DNA from: Liminaster sp964567855
GTDB lineage: Bacteria > Bacteroidota > Bacteroidia > Bacteroidales > UBA3663
Direction of reading: 5' to 3'
DNA length: 34,285 nt
Assembly: GCA_964567855.1 (NCBI GenBank)
Contig: CAZMOE010000028.1
Location: 1-34,285, forward strand
Below the pieces are notes generated by a model. That model made no database searches and was not told the DNA's origin. It saw only the letters and a list, made by a program, of their open reading frames with translations. The stretch's first letter is position 1. Each line of letters begins with the position of its first letter. The translations under genes were made by a program, and so were the position numbers. Below, in pieces: positions 1 to 7,782 of this stretch.

Positions 1-614
1 AAAAACACGACACAACAAAAAAAGAGTTCAAAGAAACAAAGCAACACCTAATTTAACAAAAGAAACTAATTCTCGAATATTCTATAAAGAAAAGGTAACA
101 AGAATTAGTCAAAACATAATCTGACAACTTACAGGCCGAATAAATATCACATCTCTCCTATTACCGAACTTAATATTTCATCTTAATCACAGCTTAAGCA
201 ATGCCTCTTTTTCACAACTACCACACCTGGACCTCATTCTCATAAGTAAATATGCGCACCTCCTTTCCCATATTAAATTATGCAAGATAAAAATGATCCT
301 TGCGGCACATTCTTAAATATTAACTCTATGTACAGTCACGCTCTACGGCCCTGCATTTGCCCAATGATTATCTTCCAAATAATAAATCTGCATCATATCA
401 AAAAGAAACGCGAGACAAAAATATCCGAATCCATCATCCAAAAGAATTATAAAATACGGAAGAAAAAGTCGCCATAAAAAATTTCCGACCAACAAACAGA
501 ATCTAAGGTCCATTTGTTTCTTTCCCAAAAGAATAAACATCATTATCTTTGGAAAATACATAAAAATTTCTTCTCGCAAAGAAGTTTTATATTCCAGACT
601 ACAAACACGGCTTT
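1..614. other. AT-rich intergenic region, no credible gene
   Basis: This 614-base stretch is strongly AT-rich and holds no recognisable gene. Two short overlapping open frames, 280-477 (+) and 343-579 (-), have no family resemblance and no start context, so I treat them as chance. The only supported element is a promoter-like sequence near its right end that reads into the acyltransferase gene. The left edge may be the upstream region of a gene outside the window. Confidence 0.6.
521..551 (+). promoter_or_regulatory. Bacteroidetes-type promoter for the acyltransferase gene
   Basis: The octamer TATCTTTG at 544-551 fits the Bacteroidetes -7 consensus TAnnTTTG. A TTTC 19 bases upstream (521-524) is one base off the -33 TTTG. 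It lies about 63 bases before the ATG at 615. The -7 box is a full match and the -33 box is imperfect. Confidence 0.5.
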
Positions 615-1472
615 ATGAAATCATTTGTTGTTTCACCCGATGAATTACAAAAATTATCTTCCATATTCCGCTCCCACCTATGGAACCCGCGGTTTAATGA
701 AACTATATTATCACTTCTTGCTATCGATAAAATCAATACTTTATACCAATGTTGCAAACAGACTACCGGCCATGATTTTTCTGCCGCAGTATTAGACTAC
801 CTCAATATCCGCCTACAAGTCGAAATCGCCCCTGAAACTATCCAGTTTCTTTCCGAACGGAAAACCATGTCGCACACAGATCCAGCCCGGGCTTTCATAA
901 CCCTTTCCAATCACCCTTTCGGCGCATTGGACGGCATCATCCTATCAGCCCTTTTCGGATCCCTTTTCGCAGATTTCAAACTTCTTGCCAATGCCATATT
1001 GATGCGCATTGAAGCTCTGCAAGAATGTTTTTTCCCTGTCGATCCGATAGAAAATTCTTCAGACGAAAAAATCAACAAGACCGGCCTTCTGAAAACCTGG
1101 CGACACGTCAAGGCCGGCCATCCTTTGGGAATATTTCCAGCCGGCAGCGTTTCTTCTCTTAAAAAAGATCTCTCGGTATCGGATTCCCCATGGAGAGAAT
1201 CCCCGATGAAACTAATACAACAATTGCAAACGCCATTACTGCCGATCCACTTCGAGGGCAGGAACTCTTTTTTCTTTTATTTATTAGGGCTCATCGACTG
1301 GCGGCTCAGATCCCTGCGACTACCGCGCGAAGTATTCCGCAAAAAAAACTCCATCATAAAAATACAGATCCGGAAACCTCTTTATCCGAACTCATTCCGC
1401 AAATTTACCAATTCTGCAGATCTGGCCGATTTCTTAAAAAAATGTTGTTATAACGACACTTCCATTACCTAA
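615..1472 (+). CDS. lysophospholipid acyltransferase family protein (PlsC/GlsA-like)
   Basis: This 285-aa protein probably transfers an acyl chain onto a lysolipid or lyso-aminolipid at the inner membrane. The key block is NHPFGALDG at residues 99-107. Its H and D are the catalytic pair of the PlsC/OlsA-type acyltransferases, which often read NHPxGxLDG. FPAG at 174-177 matches the substrate-binding block usually written FPEG, and PIHFEGRN at 210-217 is the following conserved strand. The HPxGxLD spacing resembles aminolipid O-acyltransferases (OlsA, Bacteroides GlsA) more than standard PlsC, so glycine-lipid synthesis is possible. There is no N-terminal signal and the gene stands alone. It converges on dprA and their 3' ends overlap by 8 bases. 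The superfamily is secure; the substrate is inferred. Confidence 0.8.
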   Translation: MKSFVVSPDELQKLSSIFRSHLWNPRFNETILSLLAIDKINTLYQCCKQTTGHDFSAAVLDYLNIRLQVEIAPETIQFLSERKTMSHTDPARAFITLSNHPFGALDGIILSALFGSLFADFKLLANAILMRIEALQECFFPVDPIENSSDEKINKTGLLKTWRHVKAGHPLGIFPAGSVSSLKKDLSVSDSPWRESPMKLIQQLQTPLLPIHFEGRNSFFFYLLGLIDWRLRSLRLPREVFRKKNSIIKIQIRKPLYPNSFRKFTNSADLADFLKKCCYNDTSIT

Positions 1473-2604
1473 GTTCGTACATCCCGCCCGGGCATGCCCG
1501 TATCAATCCCTCCATTTCCAGATTCAGCAATTCCTCGGCCAAAAGCGATAGCGGACAATCCGCACATTGAGCAATCGCAACAGCCCCCGCACGTCCTTTT
1601 TCACGCAAAAAACGCAAAATCTTCCCTCTCACAGAGGTTTCATCCTCAAACAACAACTCCTGTTGAGTCTCCTTCGGTTTTGGTACCTTCGTCTCCCAAT
1701 TCATCATTTCTACAAAATCGACAGCAGAAGTCACCAAAGCTGCCTTATTCTGACGAATCAGCCGGTTACAACCTTTTGACGTTCGGTCGGAAATCCGTCC
1801 AGGAAAAGCATAGACTTCCCGATTATAAGAATTAGCGATATTGGCTGTCACCAAAGCTCCGCCTTTATCCGAACTCTCTGCAACCAGCAACGCATCAACC
1901 AAACCGGCAACGATGCGGTTCCGAGCTAAAAAATTACCTCGTTCCGGTTCCGTCCCGGAAGGATATTCGGTAAGAATACCACCCTCGCACACCAGCATCT
2001 GCCGGGCAACATCCCGATGCACAGCCGGATATATCCGATCCAATCCATGAGCCAACACGCCGATTGTCGGAACCCTGGCATCCAGGGCGGCCTTATGGGC
2101 CGCCACATCGATTCCCAGAGCCAGTCCGCTGACAATAACGACATCAGGAACCATCGAAGCCAGGTTCCCAACAAACTCCCGAACCGCCTCACGTCCATAT
2201 TGCGTACAGCTACGGGTACCCACAATCCCGATCACATGCCGGGACTCAAAATGATCGGCTCCCCTATAGAAAAGCAGAGCCGGGGCATCCGGGCAATCCA
2301 ACAGACGTTCCGGATAGCCTGAAGAACCGTACGCCAAAGGACGAATATGATGAGCTTCCACAAAATCCAGTTCCTCGCGGGCCTTATCCAATAGATCGCG
2401 GCGCCCCAAATTCTCGACAAGAGTCTGTCCTATACGAGGAATCTTCCCCACCTCTCCCCTATCGGCCTCAAAAACCGCCCGGGCAGAACCGAATTGTTCT
2501 ACAAGATGACGCGCATAGATCGATCCGACACCCCGAACATTCATGAGCGCAATCATATAGAGCAAATCATTCTCTTCCGAAGACAAAAGCGGATTCCGAC
2601 TCAT
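1465..2604 (-). CDS. dprA: DNA-processing protein DprA (Smf)
   Basis: This 379-aa protein matches DprA, which binds single-stranded DNA taken up during transformation and loads RecA on it. An N-terminal helix-hairpin-helix region (about residues 20-65, with NVRGVGSIYA) precedes the Rossmann-like core. The core shows GIVGTR at 126-131, SGLALGID at 159-166, FLARNRIVAGL at 225-235 and GCNRLI at 278-283, all hallmarks of the family. The last ~60 residues look like the winged-helix (DML1-like) tail common in longer DprA proteins. Length is normal. The thioesterase gene ends 9 bases upstream, so the two are probably cotranscribed, a pairing seen in other Bacteroidota. Many non-competent bacteria also keep dprA, so its presence does not prove competence. 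Confidence 0.95.
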   Translation of the reverse strand: MSRNPLLSSEENDLLYMIALMNVRGVGSIYARHLVEQFGSARAVFEADRGEVGKIPRIGQTLVENLGRRDLLDKAREELDFVEAHHIRPLAYGSSGYPERLLDCPDAPALLFYRGADHFESRHVIGIVGTRSCTQYGREAVREFVGNLASMVPDVVIVSGLALGIDVAAHKAALDARVPTIGVLAHGLDRIYPAVHRDVARQMLVCEGGILTEYPSGTEPERGNFLARNRIVAGLVDALLVAESSDKGGALVTANIANSYNREVYAFPGRISDRTSKGCNRLIRQNKAALVTSAVDFVEMMNWETKVPKPKETQQELLFEDETSVRGKILRFLREKGRAGAVAIAQCADCPLSLLAEELLNLEMEGLIRACPGGMYELR

Positions 2605-2613
2605 ATTTATATA

Positions 2614-3018
2614 TTATAGAAAATAAGGGCGGAACTTCTCCTCTATCTCATCGCCGCGCGTCAATATACCATCCACGACACAAACGCAATGCACTTCGGC
2701 CTGAATGCAAAGTTTTTCATCACTCTTTCTGTAAATTTCCTGCAAAAATATATAACGCGCCCCGGTCCTCTTCACATTAAGGCAGCTGACAAATTCTTCC
2801 CCCCCATGCAAAGAGGCCTTATAACTGATCGTAATTTTTGAGACCATGACATCGATACCCTGATCATGCCATCCGCCGAAACTCTCGCCAAGACTCTGGA
2901 TGAACTCATGGCGCGTCACCTCCAGATAATGCTGATAGTTGGCATTATTGACCACTCCCTGAACATCACATTCATAATCACGCGTCTTCATGACGTGCTG
3001 AAAAGCAAATTTTTTCAT
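2614..3018 (-). CDS. acyl-CoA thioesterase, hot-dog fold (YbgC/FcbC type)
   Basis: This 134-aa protein has the size and signature of the 4-hydroxybenzoyl-CoA thioesterase family, which hydrolyses acyl-CoA or acyl-ACP thioesters in the cytoplasm. The diagnostic segment is near the N-terminus: D18 followed by GVVNNANYQHYLE (residues 21-33). The Asp is the usual catalytic residue and the GVVNNANY helix binds the thioester. The rest alternates strands as expected for a single hot-dog domain. It is the first gene of a two-gene unit with dprA. No Bacteroidetes -7 box was found immediately upstream. The substrate cannot be told from sequence. Confidence 0.9.
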   Translation of the reverse strand: MKKFAFQHVMKTRDYECDVQGVVNNANYQHYLEVTRHEFIQSLGESFGGWHDQGIDVMVSKITISYKASLHGGEEFVSCLNVKRTGARYIFLQEIYRKSDEKLCIQAEVHCVCVVDGILTRGDEIEEKFRPYFL

Positions 3019-3361
3019 GCTGACTCTGTCTTTAATTTTTGGCGAAGATAATGCGTTTTTTATTAAAATCGCGGTAATCCCTCCTATTTTTTATAAATTC
3101 CTTATAAAACAAGATTTCCCGGCTCCACTATTTTTTCCATATCCCAGGACAATCATGTATTCATTCCCTATAATCAATTAATGAGAAAATTCGATACTAA
3201 AAAAGCCGTTACAAACAATCATAACACCACAATAGCATATTTCACCTCATCATATCCAATCCCCCATCTACAATTTTACCTTCGGAAATCCACAACTTGA
3301 TTTCCGAAGGTAAACATATAACAATACCGGCAGCCGGTTAAAACCCGCATGCTGTTCCGAA
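3019..3361. other. intergenic region with a strong inverted repeat
   Basis: This 343-base AT-rich gap separates the thioesterase start from the end of the lipoprotein gene; both are on the minus strand. I see no coding sequence. Its main content is the perfect hairpin at 3275-3314. A promoter for the thioesterase/dprA pair should lie here, but I found no full TAnnTTTG match on the minus strand. Confidence 0.6.
3275..3314 (-). terminator. 16-bp perfect stem-loop, probable terminator of the nine-gene run
   Basis: Positions 3275-3290 (TTTACCTTCGGAAATC) are exactly complementary to 3299-3314, with an 8-base loop. The stem starts 47 bases past the stop of the last gene of the run (stop at 3362). 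There is no strong T-tract on either side, so it may act as a terminator, an RNA 3'-end stabiliser or both. Confidence 0.65.
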
Positions 3362-3916
3362 TTACTTCATACCGCTCTCCTCGATATTTTTGAAGAACAA
3401 TTGCTGCAACAAAACCTGATCTACAGAGACAGTACTATTCTTACTCAACTCTTCATAGAGATTTTTCAAATAGTCCTCACCTTTCAGCTCCATGACAATA
3501 TAATTGGTATATTGTCCGGACTCTTCATCCTTGTTCCAGCGGTCACACACAATCGTGGCACCGGTAAGCGTCTTCTCTACCGTCTGTTTCGATTTCTCGT
3601 TCAATAATGATTTTGAAGCGGCAACCAATCCCTCCGAAAGAGCGGTAGTATAATTTTCAGTCGTAGTCGCTACCGTCTTGGCCAACATAGCTGCCAATTC
3701 CGCAGAGGCCATCGTCTGCGCTTTTTTACGGGCCGTAGCCTCATTGTCAGACTTACCAATGGCCCATGCACGCAAAACGCCATCACCGCTCACATATTCC
3801 GAACACGGCATTACATAGGTAGCTATCGGAGACTTGGCCACCTTATTAGCGCTACCGCAACCGGCCATCGTCAAAGCTGTCCAAACGGCAGCCGACCATA
3901 CTAAAATCTTTTTCAT
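3362..3916 (-). CDS. LPP20-like lipoprotein
   Basis: This 184-aa protein has a lipoprotein signal: a basic MKK start, a hydrophobic stretch and the lipobox MAGC with the lipidated Cys at residue 20. It should therefore sit in the envelope, most likely the outer membrane. The segment AWAIGKSDNEATARKKAQTM (about residues 50-69), followed by an Ala-rich helix, resembles the LPP20 fold (variable start, GxG/ATA region, then a helix rich in Ala and Lys). The C-terminal half has strands with VMELKGEDYLKNLYEEL. It is the last gene of the run, 12 bases after the next LPP20-like gene. LPP20 proteins are known from Helicobacter and as relatives of FlgT, but their biochemical role is not established. The lipoprotein call is strong; the family assignment is moderate. 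Confidence 0.7.
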   Translation of the reverse strand: MKKILVWSAAVWTALTMAGCGSANKVAKSPIATYVMPCSEYVSGDGVLRAWAIGKSDNEATARKKAQTMASAELAAMLAKTVATTTENYTTALSEGLVAASKSLLNEKSKQTVEKTLTGATIVCDRWNKDEESGQYTNYIVMELKGEDYLKNLYEELSKNSTVSVDQVLLQQLFFKNIEESGMK

Positions 3917-3928
3917 ATTACTTACTAT

Positions 3929-5269
3929 TTAATTTAAATTGAGACTTTTGATCTGTTTGGGCAATTCCCGATTGACGCGCTTCATCACCTCCCGCACGCA
4001 CATCGCCGAAGTCTGTTCGACTGACTTATTCGTCGGCACCAGAACCTTGACACGATCTGCGGTATAGTTCATCAGCTGCTCCTGGGTCTTATTGTTATAA
4101 ATTTTAAGCACCAATGTACAATAACATTCATTCGCATCGAACAATTGACCTTTAACCACACCGCCCAGTTCCAATGTCGTGGAGAGGTCTACGAAACACT
4201 GTGCCGCATCAGGATCTTCCGAAATCACGAAATAGTTGTTGGCAAGCAAAGAAGCTATCTGCCGCTGGCATCCGGGCAGTTCATCATTGCTGGCATACAG
4301 ATATGCCGTCACGGGAGAATTTTTCAACGTCAATGTAATCTTCGCGGCTGGCCAGGACTGCTTGTCCAAAAGCTGCCGGTAGGCCTCGGGAAGCGCCGAC
4401 ATGAAAGAATCATCCACTGTGATACGAAGCTCCTGAACATTCTGTTTCGAAGTGATATTGGTAACGTAAAACTCTGCCGTTCCCGTATAATCCGTCTGGA
4501 CCGAGGGCGACACCGTACCGCTGCCACTGACAAAAAGAGCCTTCAACTTGACATTCGGCACCACGGTACCGTTTTTCGACAAGCATCCGGCAATCGGATC
4601 AGCCACGGGCTTGAAGGCCTCACCCTCTATCTGAACAACATTCGTCGTGATAGCCATTCCGGCGAAGACATTGACATAAGCATTATACAATTCGGCAGGG
4701 ATATCAATGCGGGAGCCACTTTCCGTAGTCGACAAATCCATAAATACCCACGGTTCGACCTCTGCCAAACCTTTTCCATACAGCTGCACGGCCTGCATAA
4801 GGTTCATGGCGGCCTCTGCATCACGTCCCTGTCGCAAATAACTCAGTGCTTTCGTGACGACCTCATAACGGCGTTGCGCGGCCTTCTTTTCGTAAACCTT
4901 TTTGTCTAAAACATAATAGACATAGTAATTCCGGTCCGACCGGTAAGAATCTTTCAACTCATGTCCCTCTATCCATGCGGTCATGGAGTTACGTACTTTT
5001 TCCTCAAACATGTCTCTCGACTTTCCGTCGACATCCACGGTATGCAAAAAAGAGGTTAACTCTACCTTCTGGGCAATCTGAGAAACAATGTCCGACAACG
5101 CATTCTGCGTCGCTTTCTTCATATAGTCCGCATCCGATAACGGAGCCATTCCGATACCGACATAAGCATCGGATGAAGCAGGATGCGACGATACCCAATC
5201 GGGAGTCTGCCCCCAAGCCACGGCCAACCCCGCCAGCCAAAGACATATCCCTAAAACATATCTGCACAT
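3929..5269 (-). CDS. secreted protein with N-terminal LPP20-like domain
   Basis: This 446-aa protein has a cleavable signal peptide (about residues 1-20, ending AWG before QTPDW). The mature N-terminus reads PDWVSSHP and then DAYVGIGMA, the typical opening of LPP20/FlgT-like proteins (P-x-W-V ... Y-V-G-x-G). An Ala-rich helix and strands follow to about residue 130. The middle (about 150-300) is beta-rich with no family I recognise. The C-terminal part (about 310-446) has NSPVTAYLYASNDE and a CFVDLSTTLELGG strand, and may be a second alpha/beta domain. There is no lipobox. It is packed tightly with its neighbours: 10 bases from the upstream gene and 12 from the lipoprotein gene. Periplasmic or outer-membrane-associated location is inferred and function is unknown. 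Confidence 0.65.
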   Translation of the reverse strand: MCRYVLGICLWLAGLAVAWGQTPDWVSSHPASSDAYVGIGMAPLSDADYMKKATQNALSDIVSQIAQKVELTSFLHTVDVDGKSRDMFEEKVRNSMTAWIEGHELKDSYRSDRNYYVYYVLDKKVYEKKAAQRRYEVVTKALSYLRQGRDAEAAMNLMQAVQLYGKGLAEVEPWVFMDLSTTESGSRIDIPAELYNAYVNVFAGMAITTNVVQIEGEAFKPVADPIAGCLSKNGTVVPNVKLKALFVSGSGTVSPSVQTDYTGTAEFYVTNITSKQNVQELRITVDDSFMSALPEAYRQLLDKQSWPAAKITLTLKNSPVTAYLYASNDELPGCQRQIASLLANNYFVISEDPDAAQCFVDLSTTLELGGVVKGQLFDANECYCTLVLKIYNNKTQEQLMNYTADRVKVLVPTNKSVEQTSAMCVREVMKRVNRELPKQIKSLNLN

Positions 5270-5279
5270 AATTTTTAAA

Positions 5280-6548
5280 TTAATATATAGTTACATAAAT
5301 GCCGGTAGACTGCACATCACATTTGCAATCGATTCCGATCTCCTCTTTCAGATAAGATTCAAGATAGAAAGCAAATTGCGACGCATCCATCTTCAAACCA
5401 TCCTTGTCGATGGGAGGAATCATGACATAATCGAAAATCATGCGTTCGTCTACAGCGCCCTGCGCATGATATTTACCCTGATGGGAATTGCGGCGCACCC
5501 ACTGATTGATGATGTTCTTCAACGAATAATTGTGAGGACCTGCCGGAGTGTTGAAAGTCATCGCCGAAGTTTCTCCGATACTGAAACGCAATTCGACACG
5601 GGTTCCATTGGCCAGGCCTTTATTGAAGTTTTTAATAATCTGTTCCAAAAATGAAGGCAGACATTCTTCCACCGCCTTCCGGCAGACTTCATCCATCATG
5701 GTCGTACGATAACGAAGCGTTCTATAGTCTTGGGCGGCAATTACACTGCTTCCCTTTCCTTCATAAGCCTTCATCGACAATGAGGCGCTCATTCCCTGTG
5801 CATTCACATCTTTCTTAAAGTCCACCTGGACATATACATCCGCTCCTGCTGTCTCCAAAAGCAAAGCGAGATTCGATGAAGCCGTACCCTCTTCCCAGGT
5901 ACCGTTCAACCGCGCCTCCTTGACAGCCTGTTCATAGTCGCGGGTGATAATATCTTTCGATTGAAAACCTTCCTGTATAATATTCACGGCCCGCCTCAGG
6001 TCATAATCGCCCTGCAAAGCCGCTTCTTCATTTTCGTTGGCAATGACATAGGGCATAACCATAATGGTCGGCAATGTCATGCCGGCAGTTTCATCTACCT
6101 CCGTTGCCGTTGTCGTCTGCTTCGGATTCAATACCTTGCTTTGGGTAAGGTAACGTATCAAATTGGCGATACTGACAGTAAGAGTTATTGTCCCTTGAAA
6201 CTGTTTTTGGGCATTCTTTTTACCCTCACCAACCGAAGAGGTCACATAAAAAGCCCCTTTATTAGTACTATTAAAAAAAGGATTGGTCACAAGTTTATTT
6301 TCAGCATTGATCAACGGCCTTCCGTTATTCACGCCTTCCACACCTAAATAAAACAACGTATGCATCAATGATTTGGTAGCATTAGCCACCACATCCTGCT
6401 TCTTGTCCGCCACACCGACGGAAGTAAAAACAGCGGTCTTGCCATCATTCGATACCAGCGTAACTATGTCGAGAAACTCTTCGGCATGAAGCACGCCGAA
6501 CATAGGCACCCAAAGCAGTGCAAACAACAATAAAATCTTTTTTTTCAT
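5280..6548 (-). CDS. DUF6175-like exported protein
   Basis: The frame is open from 6566, but the start at 6548 gives a clean signal peptide (MKKKILLLFALLW ..., cleaved near HAEEF), so I use it; 6551 is also possible. The mature protein is about 400 aa. It has an N-terminal domain with DGKTAVFTSVGVADKK and a downstream segment LPTIMVMPYVIANENEE. The latter marks the DUF6175-type proteins of Bacteroidota that often travel with LPP20-like genes. Strand and helix alternation in the middle (LALLLETAGADVYVQVDFKK) resembles the nucleotide-free alpha/beta domains of CsgG/TolB-N-like proteins. It is 10 bases ahead of the next LPP20-like gene and 232 bases after the gene upstream, so it may start a sub-operon. 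Envelope location is likely; function is unknown. Confidence 0.6.
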   Translation of the reverse strand: MKKKILLLFALLWVPMFGVLHAEEFLDIVTLVSNDGKTAVFTSVGVADKKQDVVANATKSLMHTLFYLGVEGVNNGRPLINAENKLVTNPFFNSTNKGAFYVTSSVGEGKKNAQKQFQGTITLTVSIANLIRYLTQSKVLNPKQTTTATEVDETAGMTLPTIMVMPYVIANENEEAALQGDYDLRRAVNIIQEGFQSKDIITRDYEQAVKEARLNGTWEEGTASSNLALLLETAGADVYVQVDFKKDVNAQGMSASLSMKAYEGKGSSVIAAQDYRTLRYRTTMMDEVCRKAVEECLPSFLEQIIKNFNKGLANGTRVELRFSIGETSAMTFNTPAGPHNYSLKNIINQWVRRNSHQGKYHAQGAVDERMIFDYVMIPPIDKDGLKMDASQFAFYLESYLKEEIGIDCKCDVQSTGIYVTIY

Positions 6549-6717
6549 CATTCTATATATTATCATTAATCGTTCTCCTGATTATTCTGACAAACCGAAC
6601 CGTGGCAACCGTTGTTACAATCCTAATCCGACCGGCTTTCTGTCACTATAAAATTAAAAAATTCTTCTCTATCCCATTTCCTCGGGAAAAGTCTCCGTTG
6701 TCGGGAAAAGGGTAGAC

Positions 6718-6748
6718 GGTACTCTCCCGCCTCAACGGGAAAAGTACC
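6718..6748 (-). terminator. imperfect stem-loop (attenuator or terminator)
   Basis: GGTACT at 6718-6723 pairs with AGTACC at 6743-6748, and TCCCG at 6725-6729 pairs with CGGGA at 6736-6740. A small bulge separates the two stems and the loop is six bases. On the minus strand a CCCTTTTCCC tract follows. It may act together with the hairpin at 6770-6790. Confidence 0.4.
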
Positions 6749-6769
6749 GACAAATAGTGTCATTCTTCA

Positions 6770-6790
6770 AGCAATGAAAGACTCATTGCT
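6770..6790 (-). terminator. 8-bp stem-loop after the CsgG/FlgT-like gene
   Basis: AGCAATGA at 6770-6777 and TCATTGCT at 6783-6790 are perfect complements with a five-base loop. The hairpin begins 8 bases past the stop codon at 6799. It has the placement of a terminator or RNA 3'-end signal for the upstream genes, but no long T-tract follows. Confidence 0.45.
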
Positions 6791-6798
6791 CCTATAAA

Positions 6799-7710
6799 TT
6801 ACAGCAAATTATCTTTGAGCATGCTACCGAATTTTCCCATTCCCTTCTTACCACGGGTAATAACGATCAATTCACGAGCATGACTGGGATCATCAGTCAA
6901 CATAGTCTGATACTCCTTCATAGATTTCAGAATCTCTTCACCGCCTTTTTCAACCTTACATTTTGCCAAGTCACCTGCTACAACCTCAGTTACTTTAAGT
7001 GAGCCGATCACCTTTTCCGTCTCGCGATTGGCAACCATTGTAATTACAGCAACATCCAGCATCTGTCCTTTTTCGATTCCGGCGTCAGAGCCCAAAGTAA
7101 CATAACAGGTAGTCATTTCATTTTTCTTGGTTTCAAAATCAGAATCAACCACAGTGGCTTTCAACTTGAAATTTTCATTGATGAACTGCTCCATAGAGGT
7201 GCGCGTATTTTTCAGAACTGCGGCAATGGCCTCATCTTTGGTGCTGCCGATACCGCCCTTAAGACCATCATAAGTAAAATCCTTGGAAGCCACAACCGAA
7301 CCATCGGCAGTCTTGATCACCTTCAAAGAATAAGTAAGCGAAGCGGAATAGGAAATAGAACCGTCGTTGGACTTTGAAGAGGTTACAGCACAACTGGCGA
7401 CATGACCGCCAATGATATATTCATTGCCGGTGCTGACCATCTGGGCCATACGGTCAGAACTGCCGAGGGCAGACTCGGAAGTACGGCGACTGGCCTCCAA
7501 CTGCAATGAACTTTCGGCACTTGCATCCTTCAAAACCACACGGTTAACCTTGTTGATGCTACCCATAACTGAATTACGCACCTGCTCACAAAGAGTTTCC
7601 TCTACACTATTAGCACAAGTGAAATACTCGAGAATGGCAGTCGGCTTCTGTGCCATTGTTGAAAAACTTGTTGCAGCAATTGCAACCAAACTCAAAATTG
7701 ATTTTTTCAT
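6799..7710 (-). CDS. secreted protein, CsgG/FlgT-like
   Basis: This 303-aa protein starts with a signal peptide cleaved near residue 20 (FSTMAQ). Residues about 25-180 follow a pattern of CsgG-type periplasmic domains: a first strand (TAILEYF), a helix (CEQVRNSVMGSI), VVLKDASAESSLQLEASRR, a GNEYIIGGHV strand and paired strands SYSASLTYSLKVIK/GSVVASKDFTYDG. The C-terminal part (about 195-260) reads VTLGSDAGIEKGQMLDV, then IGSLKVTEVVAGDLAKCKV. That is the layout of the small SH3-like domain at the C-terminus of FlgT (G-x-x-x-G-x-x-x-x-V, then I-G-x-L-x-V-x-x-V). It has no lipobox, unlike true CsgG. It may be a periplasmic scaffold for an outer-membrane assembly. The fold assignment is inferred from motif layout only. 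Confidence 0.55.
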   Translation of the reverse strand: MKKSILSLVAIAATSFSTMAQKPTAILEYFTCANSVEETLCEQVRNSVMGSINKVNRVVLKDASAESSLQLEASRRTSESALGSSDRMAQMVSTGNEYIIGGHVASCAVTSSKSNDGSISYSASLTYSLKVIKTADGSVVASKDFTYDGLKGGIGSTKDEAIAAVLKNTRTSMEQFINENFKLKATVVDSDFETKKNEMTTCYVTLGSDAGIEKGQMLDVAVITMVANRETEKVIGSLKVTEVVAGDLAKCKVEKGGEEILKSMKEYQTMLTDDPSHARELIVITRGKKGMGKFGSMLKDNLL

Positions 7711-7782
7711 AAAAATTTGTTTTAAATAAATTAATGATATTAGGAATAATCCCCTTTTTATTTTTATAAGTTTCTTCGATAT

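Larger units (their letters stand above)
6567..6798. other. 232-base gap with repeats and two hairpins inside the run
   Basis: This is the longest gap within the nine-gene run. It holds three copies of CGGGAAAAG (6683-6691, 6702-6710, 6736-6744), a hairpin at 6718-6748 and a hairpin at 6770-6790 just past the upstream gene's stop. No full Bacteroidetes promoter match was found on the minus strand. The content suggests a terminator or attenuator between two halves of the cluster. Confidence 0.5.

Noticed and set aside
280..477. 65-aa open frame (+) in the AT-rich left region
   Set aside because: No family resemblance, no promoter or start context, and a composition typical of random AT-rich frames.
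343..579. 78-aa hydrophobic open frame (-) in the left region
   Set aside because: Overlaps another weak frame and the promoter-like site; the hydrophobic residues come from AT-rich codons rather than a clear membrane helix.
4145..4909. 254-aa open frame (+) opposite the LPP20-like gene
   Set aside because: Antisense shadow; Arg/His-rich, no motif, no start signal.
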